Below are positions 22,952-34,372 of a DNA stretch of 64,000 nt, piece by piece. Each line of letters opens with the position of its first letter. Within the stretch, counting starts at the first letter, position 1. Location: contig CM055618.1 in the NCBI GenBank assembly GCA_029379385.1, forward strand, positions 11,542,134-11,606,133, written 5' to 3'. The position numbers and the translations under genes are program-made. This DNA comes from Quillaja saponaria (lineage: Eukaryota; Streptophyta; Magnoliopsida; Fabales; Quillajaceae). Under the pieces are notes generated by a model. The model was not told where the DNA came from, ran no database searches, and worked only from the letters and a program-made list of their open reading frames with translations.

Positions 22952-23827
22952 GGCTACAGAACAAAACAAAGTAAGACAAAAACCTCAATGCTCAAGCAGT
23001 AAAGTCAAATGTAAGTGAAGGTGGTATTTCGTAGTTTGTGTTCCTTTCTGTGTTTTTCCCGCTTCTGGAGAGAAATGGAAGGAAGACTTGGTTTGAAGTG
23101 GGAGGCCATCATACAGGCGATAGGGGCAATGAGAAAGTGGCAGAAACGAAATTTTCCCAACTTGGTTGGTGCTGCCAACAGACATTCTTTGGTTTTTAGG
23201 GTTTTTTTTTCCTTTTTTTTTTTTTTTTTTTCCTTTTTTTTGTGGTAATTTTCACTTTTTTTTCTTTATATGCTTTCTCTTTTTCCTAAGACATAAAATA
23301 TACTTTTCCCATATTAAAAAAAAAATTAAAATATATCCCTTTTATTTTAGTGTTCTTTTTAGTGCTTTCACTTTTGTTTTCTAGACTACTCTTTAGGAGG
23401 GTTTTTTTTTTTTTTATAAAACAAGAATTATATATTCTTTTTTGGAGTATGATAGACTTTTTTTTCTTTTGGTAACATGAGCTCTCTTTTCTTACAAAAT
23501 AGTATAACATACCACTTATAATTATAATTGTACTAAATCACATTTACACAATATCCTAATTGTGTAAAGAAATTAACCATAACCATAAACATCACCATCA
23601 CATTTTAAAGGTATCTAGTTGGTACCAACAAGCAGCCTTTGTTATTACTTATATTTATGCATCAAATATGTACATTTTCAAAATTAGTACCTTCTGTTCA
23701 ACAATTACTTAATCAACATTAGTACAGATGGAAGAGTTGTGGTGACTTTGTACAAACTAAAGAACAAATAAACTGCAGTAAGAAAGGTACACAAAGATAA
23801 TGCTTTACTTTTTAATTAAATTTTACA
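22952..23827. other. Leader of the importin-9 pseudogene and low-complexity T-rich spacer
   Basis: 22952 to about 23160 is probably the former promoter and leader of the pseudogene. 23195-23480 is dominated by T runs (for example 23211-23232). No gene is visible. The last 100 nt are the 3' flank of the next minus-strand gene. Confidence 0.5.
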
Positions 23828-24946
23828 TCAGGTTTTGAACCTAAAATCTTCATCTTTGTTTTTCCCACTTCCCCCCCAGCTTGAATGATGTCTGAAAATC
23901 CATCTCCAACCCTTCAAGCTTTTTCTTCCACTTTTAATTCCCCTGTCATTCATAGTAATCCTACATGAACCTCCTCCACTAGTTAAAACCCCACCCCCCA
24001 ATTCATGTGCCACAAAATCCCCACCTCTCATGCTACCAAATGCAGAATGTGTATCAGCCAGAATCCCCATTTTGGCAGCGGAAAATTCTTGCTTTGATTC
24101 TGATGACAATTCAAGCTTCAAGTCAATAAAATTGGATTCATCCATACCCTTGAAATCACTCTCTCTGAGTGAAAAAATTCTTCTGTTTACTGCATTGAAA
24201 CCCACTTCATTACCATTGTCAGACTCCAAAACATAATCTTTCCTTTCACCATCAAAACCACTTCTTCTTGGCTCTGCTTCACTAAACCCACTTCTTCTTC
24301 CAGAATCTAATACTAGGCCTCCATTGACACCAGAACTTCTAGCTGCAGAAATAGAACTTCTAGCACCTGACCAAATTGAATCCCCACCATCCTCTGAACC
24401 AAATAACCCACCTCCTCTGAAACTGCAGAGAGACTTGGACCTGGATACGCCCATATGATCCACCATCCATGTTTCACTTTTCTCATCAAACAACCCACTA
24501 ACACTTTTCCCACACTCTTTCTCTTTCTTCTTCCTAAACAATTTCCCAATTCTCCAAAACCCTTTTCTTTTAACTTCAACAGAGCTACTGCTAGTTCTCC
24601 TAAGTACCAGAATTTCCTCTGCTTTCTCTTGCAATTTTGGCTTAGAATTTGAATTTGGGATTTTAATTTTTTCATTCTCAATCAGAAATGAAACCCTGCC
24701 AAAACTTCCTACATCAACAGTGCATGAATTTCTATTGGGTGAGATCTCAGAACAAGAGCATGAAGACAAACGTTGCTCACCACAATCAGAGCAAACCAGA
24801 TTGACCAGACGATCTTTGAGACAAAAAGCACATATACCAACAGATGAAGAAGATGGGTGCTTCTTACATGGAAGATCTGATGCAGAGTAATAATATTCCA
24901 TGTCATTGTTGTATGCGTCTTCCACAGCTTTCCTTCTTTCTTTCAT
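23828..24946 (-). CDS. Cys-rich, Ser/Gly/Arg-rich plant protein, possibly DUF740/OCTOPUS-like (372 aa from this start)
   Basis: From the first ATG the protein begins MKERRKAVEDAYNNDMEYYY. A cysteine cluster follows: CKKHP, then GICAFCLKDRL, then LVCSDCGEQRLSSCSCS, a C-x2-H / C-x2-C / C-x2-C pattern that could bind zinc. Further on are basic stretches (FWRIGKLFRKKKEKE), a long Ser/Gly/Arg region (SRSKSLCSFRGGG, RSSISAARSS) and a C-terminal KSLKGWRWIFRHHSSWGG. The N-terminal HP...C..CL.(E/D)RL arrangement recalls the OCTOPUS-like DUF740 family, whose founder is a polar membrane protein of phloem precursor cells; this assignment is by resemblance only. The frame stays open and looks coding for 37 more codons upstream (LPKFEALVREKRRRSK) with no ATG, so the true start may lie in an unseen upstream exon; possible acceptors lie near 25027 and 25070. 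Confidence 0.7.
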   Translation of the reverse strand: MKERRKAVEDAYNNDMEYYYSASDLPCKKHPSSSSVGICAFCLKDRLVNLVCSDCGEQRLSSCSCSEISPNRNSCTVDVGSFGRVSFLIENEKIKIPNSNSKPKLQEKAEEILVLRRTSSSSVEVKRKGFWRIGKLFRKKKEKECGKSVSGLFDEKSETWMVDHMGVSRSKSLCSFRGGGLFGSEDGGDSIWSGARSSISAARSSGVNGGLVLDSGRRSGFSEAEPRRSGFDGERKDYVLESDNGNEVGFNAVNRRIFSLRESDFKGMDESNFIDLKLELSSESKQEFSAAKMGILADTHSAFGSMRGGDFVAHELGGGVLTSGGGSCRITMNDRGIKSGRKSLKGWRWIFRHHSSWGGSGKNKDEDFRFKT

Positions 24947-25057
24947 TGCTTTGCTTCTTCTTCTTTTCTCTCTAACTAAAGCTTCAAACTTTGGAAGATT
25001 TGGCTTATAATGAAAAATACAAAGCTTAGCTGGGGTGTTTTCAAGAAAGGGAATCAA

Positions 25058-28000
25058 ATCAAATACTTGACTTGTAAAGGCCTAGTGAGTCAATAAATGA
25101 AAGTGACAAATTGGGCATGAATCAAAAATACTAGGGAGTACTTTAGAATGATGGGTGCAGAGGCGTCAACTTTACGTTTCCTTTGCAGAAAACAGTGGAA
25201 GGATCAATGAAGGAAGATAGAAATGAGTGATACAAGAAAACACTAGCCCCTGCTGCAGGCATTATTGATTGTGTGGGGGAGTTACCACAACAGCAAAATT
25301 GAGTAAACCAGTGAACAAACTTCTCATGACTCCATAAATTCCAATACTGCATGCATTTGTACTATCATCATTTAGTCACTGCTCTGCCCCCATCAAAGAA
25401 ATCCCACTTCCCAGATCTTATTAAAGATCCAATTTCAATTACCTCCAACTCCCTCTCTAATAAAAGCCATCAAACACCAATAATGGGTTGGTAATTTGTT
25501 TTTATATTAGTATAGTAAGCTGATGTGCACAGAACTAAACAAGTCCAATAAGCTATCAGCTACCAAAAATTAAAGAACCTAAAAAATTGAAATGTCAAAG
25601 ATGTTCAATATCACTTGACTTTTGCATACAAAAATGACATAAATTAGGTTCCTAACCCAGCTTCGCTTGTGTCACTGTTTTGTTAGGATTAGTGGGATGT
25701 GATAGTTACCCATCAGAGTAACATGAGTAAAGCACGCATATTAATTTTTGTCCACCTTGTTTTACACTCTACTATAATACTATCATTCATTTGGACACAA
25801 TCTTATACTATGTCGTTTTGTTGTAGATCTTAAGCACGTGTCCCACCGACAAATCTACTTACGTTGGTCCCGTGTATGAATTTGAAAACAGAACTATTTG
25901 CCTTCCTTTTCGAGTGTTACTTTAGATCTGACGGTTCTGATTTGCTGTTCTACTTTGATGATAACCTATGCCCTTCAACTAAGGTCATTGTTGATTGTTG
26001 AAGCATATGTATGTTTGCTTTGGCGTGCCGTGATGGAGTACTGAATTCTGTCTTTTCCATGTATAGATCAACTGTATTAACCTACTTCGCTTCCTCACAC
26101 GTTCAATACATTTTAATAAAATGAATCGAGGATACGAAGTCTTCATGGTTCGATCCAACTTTATTAAATTAAAATAATTCATTCAAATTTGTTTCAATTC
26201 GATAAAATTTTGTTTTAATTTCGTTGATAGCTTGAATTGGTTGATTTGGTTTTGTTTATCTAATCTATTATCTATTCTACTAGATTAGATTGTGTTACGA
26301 TTTAGTATGTATGAATGTGTTGGTAATTTTGTAAGCTGTTATTCTTTGATCTTTACATGTATTCGTCAATTTAGAATTGTTTAACATAAGTTTATCAAAT
26401 TGGTATAGATAATGTTACAATATTGATTATATTTTTTAATTAAATAACTAACCTTACAAATCAATTGGGCGGAATCAAAAGGTAATTCTATATTTATGTA
26501 TAAGTTGATGGATGCTACAATTAATACAGAGAGTTATTGATATGACTTACATAACAAATCCAGTTTAGAATCAAATTAAGTAGAAGAGAGTAAATCAAGA
26601 AGAGTTATTTACTTTGACCTAGTTAATCACATAATAATACAAAATAAATTAGGGTCTAAGATCTTGACCTAACCTAATACAAGCTAGTAAACTCTTGAAA
26701 CTAACTTGAATTTAGATATCAAGTGTACGAAGATTTTGGTAGGCCATGAATGATGACGGGGCTAACTGTATATGTTGGTGATGTGGTAGCTGATGTAGTA
26801 GAGTTCTAACATGTCTAATTCTTATTAGCATGAATGCAAATGTGACTGACTCTATATGTGTGGCAGCTCACGTGTTAGAGTACTGACCTGATTGAGTGAT
26901 GCGGCGTGTAACACTTTATACTTTGTAGATTTCCTTTATTACATTAGGAATCCCCAGGTTCTGATAATCCTCTCGATTTAACAAAGCGATTTTCATAGAT
27001 TTTACTATCTTATCCAAAAGCTTAAGTAATAGTCACATAACTTACATAATGAAACAAGTGAAGAAACTCTTGACTAAGTCTACGGAGTCTCTATGCTAGA
27101 TGCACAAAACTTCTCAGTATCCTTTCAATATTCTTCTACTAGAAGGTTACCTCTTACACGAGGTGAATCTCTAATTTCATTTACACACTAAGAGCAATAA
27201 TCTATTCCGTTTGATTTCTTCATATTAATTTATCCAACAGAGGTTACCAAGTTGCATCAAGTAAAAATTAATTCATAGACTTAGTTCAGTGGACAAATCT
27301 GAATCCGTTCATTAACTAAGCTGATTTCATAATAATAGCACGAGTTGTATCATGCAAATACATAAGTTTACACTTCTTAGACCTATTAACATAATACATA
27401 AGTTCATCCTATGAGTTCTAGGGTAAAGAGTAAAAACAGAACAAAAGCACAACAGAGGTCTAACAAGTCCTCTTGCCCAACAAAACAGACATCATAAACC
27501 CATCTCTCAGCTCACCCCAGCAATTGCATATGCTTTCAATCTAGAAACACATTTAATTAAAACGATATGAGCTACAAAATCCCATTGTATGAGCCATAAT
27601 ACAGTAAACAACAAATAATTTAAATTATGTCAAGTGTTCCAGTTTTGGAGTTTTCATTGAAAAACAACACATGGCTATAATTTGCATCATGTTACTCTTT
27701 AATGTTTCCCACTCTTGATCAAAATGTGTAACTGGCCAATAACGGAAAGCACACTTCTACAAGACATCATTCCAGTAAGCATTTGAGCAACACTTCATCT
27801 AAAAGACATTGTTCCAATTGGCATATAGTGCAATAACAAGACAAATAACCACAAAGGCAGTTGTAAGACAAGCATATATGCAGGGAAATTCTACTCTTAA
27901 CCAGCAGAAATCATAACTCATGCACAGTTTATGTATAATTCATCGTTACAGTTCATAAAACAGAGGTTTCATATGCAGAAAAATGAGCAAAGCATTGTCA

Positions 28001-30659
28001 ACTACACACATCTTTAACTAGCAATACCAAGCACAACTTGTGTTCTTTTCTTGCCTTCCTCTCGTTCAATAGATTCACAACTCGTTGCTAGCTCCAGAAA
28101 GGTAAAAGGAGGAGAAGAGTAAGCTGCTGATTCGGTCTTGTCTCTCTTAAGCCACACATGCAACATTTTGTGATTTCATGTGCCTTGATCACTAAAATCA
28201 GAGACCTAGCCCCCTAATTAAGATGTACACTTATATCTGATAATATTCCAATTAAGGACTGAACTATGATCAAGTTTCATGCAAGTATTAATCCATGTTA
28301 ATTCTAATATTTTAGTCCTCTGATAGAAATGGTTAATTTGCAGTAATAAACATTCACTTAGCATACATATGTAACCAGCATATTTCATTTCAGGGACGTA
28401 TACAAGCATTTCATCATCATGTTTTTCATGCTCTAGTCCTAATTTTATGCATATAAGTCGTACAAGCTCATGCATACAAACATTTTCATAAAACAAGTTT
28501 TCTAAATACATAGTAAAGCAAACAAATGTTGACAACAACTTGGGTTTTCTGGCTCTAACACGGCGCACTTGAAGCTCTGTTTGGAGCTTGTGGAGTATGG
28601 TGTCGCACGTGTTGGTGAAGGTTGCGCGTGCCCTCGCACATGATGGCCTACATCCTCCGTCTCCCGTTTCTGACATTCTTTTAGTCGGATGACTTAGAAT
28701 CTCATTTGCGAGATTTGTTGGTGGCCTTAGTTTTCTGATTGGCACTGCAAAAGGTAGTGATTTTTGACAGACAACATTAATTATGGAGTTTTTCTTTGGT
28801 TTTGGGTGTTTTGTGGTTTTGTGATTTTGTAGGTTAGTTAATTTATGACCGAAGGATTTAACACGCAATGGGACTGAGGGCTGCCACCAAAGAAGAGGCG
28901 GCAACCCTTTAGGACAAACTTTAGAAAAATCTAAACTCTGATAACTAGTGGAATCAAAAAGTGTCTCTATATTTTGTATAAGTTATTAAATTCTTTAATA
29001 GAGAGAGCCTGTACATAGGTTACATGAGAATTAATCGACCTAGCTCCGGTTAAAATAAAAACAAATTCAATTCAAATAATTCCGAATATCATAAATGAAT
29101 TAGATTGTCAATTGTCAAGACATTCTTCTAAAATTGTTGATTGTTAAGACATTCTTCTACTAAAGAATATATATATATATATAATATATTTGGTTCTTGT
29201 TGTTGGTAAGACTACTAAGCAAAGTTTCGTATTCACGTGAAAATCATAAACACCACATGTAACAAGGCCTTCTCAAACACACATTTCCTTACATTCAGAC
29301 AAACATAATAGCAAGGTGGCACGCCCCACGCATGCACAATATCTATGTATCATTGGGACACAGCACATAAATATATTGTTTGTATGGAATTCTTTAATTT
29401 TATTTCTTTTCTTTTTTTTTAGAAAATAAATTATGATTTTTAGGGTGTCCTAATTTTATTATAAGTATTTCGATAATCATGATGTTTTTTTGGTGTTTGT
29501 TCACTAATTATTTTGTAGTTTTGTAATCAATGATGAAGTTTACAATGATTTGGAATCATAATAGATTGATATTGGTGCAAGACATGGAGCCATCAAACTA
29601 AAATCTGTGTGCTTTTGTGTTGTGAATTGAATGTGTTAATGATTAAGTACAATTAACCTACAAACCTAATGGCATATTGGCTGTCTGACATGCTTTTCCC
29701 CCCTGGCCCATTGCGGTCAAATGCTGTCACTGTTGGCTGCTGCCTCCTCTAATGCATTGCAGTTGTTCAACCATTATTCATAATTAATAATTGAAGCTTA
29801 AATGTTTGAAAGTGTCCTAGTTCAAATTTCAAATTATATACCCACCCAGAATAGGAAAATGAAAATTTCCTAACCACAAGTCACACATCATACAAGGTTT
29901 AAGTTGTTCAACCATATTTTTATTTTAGTTTATTTTTAGCTTTTATTAGGTTGGGTTTTCTTATTCTCTTATACCCGATTTGAGACTATTGTATAATATT
30001 AGTTAATATAAACTTATATGCAATATATTAAACAAAATAATTATATCCTTATATATTACATTTTCATCTTTATAATTTATTTGAATATTATTAAACATAA
30101 TATAAGAGAGAGTTAACATTATTAAGCTCAGTTTGATGCATCATATAAGAATAAAAAATATAATATAAGTCCATCAAATTAGTTCTTTTATAACATTTGA
30201 CAGTATTAAGATAATACATATTATATTGTTAATCTTTTTTTTATATCATGTCTGATAGTATAAAGTTATATATAAAATAATATTATAACTATAAAACATA
30301 ATATATTGTACAATGATATATTATACAATCATATTTGATATACCAAATCCAGTCCTATAAATCTATATTATCTTGTCAAATAGTATTTAAGAATTAACTG
30401 AATAATTTATATTACTTTGACTCTTAAATAATTGGGAAGATGTATTTATTTTTTTTATTGATTTTCTTAAATCCAGATATGACCACTAAAAAAAATTTCA
30501 ATATTATGAGCAGCATATTTTTGGGCTCCATTCCAAAATACTAAGTTCTGGTTAATGGGCTTTCGGATGGATCAAAAGCTGAAGCCTTTATTCTTAATTT
30601 ACTAACAGCCCTCTTCGGAAAAGTGAAAAATCATCTCCCGCTCTCCTTCAATCTTCTCC
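25058..30659. other. Long intergenic region
   Basis: 25058-25400 probably contains the promoter and 5' leader (and possibly a first exon) of the Cys-rich protein gene. 26180-27650 is AT-rich with no similarity I recognise. 28218-28904 holds a 228-codon minus-strand open frame with a locally higher GC content around 28540-28900, but no recognisable domain. A TA/AT microsatellite lies near 29167-29183. 29400-30530 is AT-rich. No supported gene. Confidence 0.5.
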
Positions 30660-31601
30660 ATGATTCCTATGAAAATCAACCATCAGACCCTTTCATCTTC
30701 CTTCATTTCCAGAGCTAACCCTTTTAACATCCCTCTCTCTCAGCCCCACTTTTTGAATTTTCCTCTCTCCTCTATCTCTCACAAACCCATATTTTCTTTT
30801 CAACTCAAATCCTTCACTTTCTCTCATTTTCCTTCACTTACTTTAATCTACTTTTCTCTGCCGAGATTCAATTTTCTTAGGGTTCGGATATTGGAGCTCA
30901 AATTTATAGCAATGAAGATGAAGACACTAAAATTTCACCTGAATTTGATGATTTATCTCCAAATGGACCCGTTTATCAGAAAACTTTGGAATTGGTTGAG
31001 TGCTCTATGTTTGCTGCGCTCACTGGTTTGGTGTACTTTTTTAGCACTTCTCTTGCAATAGAGGTTGGTTTGTGTAATGTGGAAAATGGAATGAAATGGG
31101 TTCTTGTCACTGAAGTGAAAGACTATGATTTAATTTGTTTCACTAACTGGCTGCAAGGAAAGAATCGGAAATAATCACAGCTGATCGGATGAAACTTGAA
31201 AAGTGAATGTAGACTTGATTTTTCTTTGCACCACTTATGCTGATAATAGAAACTAGTTTGTACTCAATTGTATTTTTGAGTACTTATTTTTCATGATTTT
31301 GTATTTCCAAAAGGGTCTTATATTATTCTCATTTGTTTTCTGCAGAATACTTCAGCAGTTTCTTCTCGTTGCCAACCGTAGTCTCCTCAATGAGATGGGG
31401 TGTTTCTGCCGGAAGAAAAACTTTGGTATGTATCACATCCTTGTCAAATTACAAAATACATTCTTGTAGAGTGACATACAAATCATACATTAATCATAAG
31501 TGTTTGCTTCTTATTATGCAATGAAATCTTCTTGGTAGGTGGCAACAGCTATGCTATTGTTTGTCTTGTCTGGCCCAGTAAAAGCCTTGAACTTTCTGGT
31601 G
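30660..31601 (+). pseudogene. 5' remnant of a plastid multi-pass membrane-protein gene (DUF2232-like), 3 exons
   Basis: Exon 1 (from ATG 30660 to the GT donor at 31063) starts with a Ser/Phe-rich leader like a transit peptide. It then reads, in another frame, DDLSPNGPVYQKTLELVECS and MFAALTGLVYFFSTSLAIE. Exon 2 (31347-31422) gives YFSSFFSLPTVVSSMRWGVS and ends AGRKTL; exon 3 (31540-31601) gives VATAMLLFVLSGPVKALNFL before a GT donor. These blocks match a conserved plant plastid membrane protein that I believe belongs to the DUF2232 group; the name is uncertain. Two single-base losses break the frame: one near 30893, and one at the exon 1/2 joint, where the expected Asn-Tyr reads aatac instead of aattac. 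The remaining membrane helices of the family (about two thirds of the protein) were not found downstream. It appears to be a truncated, inactive copy. Confidence 0.6.
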
Positions 31602-34372
31602 AGATTGCTTTTTAATAGAGTAAAATAATTGCCAAATTTATGCATTGAACTTTTGTATCAAGATGAGGGAAAAAAAAAAGATTGTTTATTTTGATCAGAA
31701 AAAATCTTAAGGAATTTTGAAGATAAATTTGCATGATTAGATACAATAGACAAATATAATGTGCTATCACTTTCTAGGATATTCTCTGGATCAAATATGA
31801 GTTGCTTTTAATGTGTTCTTCTAAATGTTATAGATACGAACAACAGTATAAGCTGAAAGTTTGCTTAGCATCTTTAGGGCTTGAACATTTACACAGAATC
31901 AGAGGTTCCACTAGAGATGATAAATGATCTATGAAAAATTTGATTACAAACATGATATCTTAGTAGGTAGCTCAACTATTAAAAACACTACATGATATAG
32001 AAACTGGAGAGATTGTTATCCAGTGATGTCAAAGCAAGCAAGGCGCTTGGTTGATGTGAGAACCACAGAATCACCTATCGCAGGACAAGCCAAAGTGACT
32101 TCATCTCACCTCTGGCACTCAGGCAAGCGCCTCCCGCTGTGAGGTGCTCATTTCACTGGAATGTTGTCCAAGCTTGGATCTATTTCTAAAATTTTGAGTA
32201 AAGAGGCACTTCTATAGTTATTTCTTATAAATTTTCTTCCAATTTATTTAATTTTGTACTATTTAAATGTAGCCATTACTGTTTGATTATTGAGTAGCTT
32301 TAATTATTATAGAATAACATGTTTATATACTCTGAATTTGTTATCTATAGTTTACTATTAAAAAAATGCAAAAGGATACTCATTTGCATTATGGGAATGG
32401 CACATTGGTTCACTTTGGGAGTGGCCTTTTGGCTCTACTTGCCAAAGTGTGACGGTCAGAGGACCAAATCCCATATCGGCTATGTACTAGAGTGATTTTG
32501 GACATATAAGTGATGGTATTCCTTTTTGTATTTTGGGAGGTTACATGGGCCTTTCTAAGAACAAATCTGTGAAGCCTGGTAGGGTTAAAGCGAACAATAT
32601 ATGACTTGGAAGGTCAGCCCGTAACTATAATGGCCCAATGATCTTGAGCATATAAGAAGTGTCCTTCTTTTCTTGTTATACTTGTTAATAAGAGGTGTCC
32701 TTTTCTTGTTATACTTGTTTTAAGAGATCACGTGAGGAGACAAGAGAATATATAACGTGGAAAATGGTGCGATTAGTTTTAATACAATTCTATCTATGGA
32801 CATAATATATGCCATATTTGGCACTTTGGTATGTTTGATTTCTCTTTCTGCCATTTCACAAGGCCCTTTTGATTTACTTCCAGTAGTAAAAGTCTCTTTT
32901 TTGTCCCCTCGTATAATAAGGTTTTGCTGAATAGTGGCTGCTTCATGTTCTTGCTCCACCTGTTGTATTCCATATTTCTAACTAGGCTTGGGATGAGATC
33001 TTCACTGAGATTGCCTAGATGGCTGGAGAGAGCTATGTAATGGCATTACATTCAATTCATTCTATTCTAACATGATATTCAATTTCAAGCCGGCCCACAA
33101 GTAGGTTTTCCATTTCTTTTCCTGGAGATTAAGTATACATACATTTACACATGTTCTTGATGTAGCAACTCATGTAGTTCTTACAATTCTTGGTGACAAT
33201 CATCCGGGGTTGGCATTAAAATTATATACGGGAGTGGGGGGTTAAACTTAAAGGATTTGTTAATAAAAATCAGGCCTTTTAGACTCTGCAACCTAAACGC
33301 AATTGTGGGCAGACTGAGTATTTGGGGGCAGGTGTCATTCTAAATTGCCCTACATCAATTGGTGTTGCGAAACAGCGAATAATGTAGTGAGATTGGCTGC
33401 CGCAACTCCTGGCGGTTTGGTGAAGTTGGGCAAAGGAGGATTCACGAATTTAGAAGTCCCACGATGTGGCCGAAGATGATTTGTTTTGGAACCCATGTTG
33501 AAAGAGAGAGCAATCCAATCTCCATATGCTAGAGAATGAGAAATAGAAAAGAAATGGTTGTCATTAACTTTGTTGTTAAATGGTAAATGCAGTTTGTTTT
33601 ATGATAAATCCAATCTATGAAACACTTCCAACAAGATCTTTAAATGCACTAATGCAGATTTATTATTTATTTGAATTATATTATTTAATTAACGATAATT
33701 TTGTCTACTATTCTTGCAATTAATTGGCTGTGGACGTAAAAAATTTAGTTGTCGAAATCTGCAGCCCCAAGTGTTTTGATTCCATCACTAAATGAACCAA
33801 CCATCACGACTGCATTGACTAATAACAATCTTTCAAAATGAAATGCAAGAAAATTGGGAAGAACAGAATCTGTTAGCACACACAGTTTACTAATTTATGG
33901 CATATACATTCCAAATTCAAACAGAAAATATTGGGCCTCAAATTTATACTAGGAAAAAGTTGTTCATGCCCATTCAGAAGCAAAATTATCATAAAATGAA
34001 TTATAAATAACTTCAATGTTTTTTGCATGCCTAAATTGGCCTAGTCTACTAATCTACTGAGAAGGAATAGATAACATCATAACAAATTACAACTATGATA
34101 ATGGGGCTGCATTGAACCTTCACTGGATACCAAAACTTTCACAAATATAGAAAACAACATTGACCTAAACCTAGCCGCCATTTCTTCAATCATCAGCTGA
34201 AGAAAGACAAAACAACACACAATTTTTCATCTAAATTGAACACTATAAAATATGTAAGAGTTAAGATCGGCAATTAGTTTCCATAGAATAGATTACAGTC
34301 CTAACTAAAAATTTCCAGAGCAATCATAGGTCACAACAAGAGAAGGACATACCTAAGAAAACGTTGCAGAAC
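31602..34372. other. Intergenic, with a possible old LTR-type repeat
   Basis: No exons continuing the membrane-protein remnant were recognised. 32395-32650 contains motifs common in decayed plant LTR-type repeats (aaatcccatatcgg and aaagcgaacaatat), so it may be a retroelement remnant, but no ends could be set. The rest is AT-rich without visible genes; the last 100 nt are the 3' flank of AAPT. Confidence 0.4.

Noticed and set aside
28218..28904. 228-codon minus-strand open frame as a gene
   Set aside because: No domain, no homologue I recognise, no clear promoter or splice context; reported only as a patch worth a look.
32395..32650. Complete LTR retroelement
   Set aside because: Only two short motifs typical of old LTR-type repeats were seen; no ends or target copies could be set.
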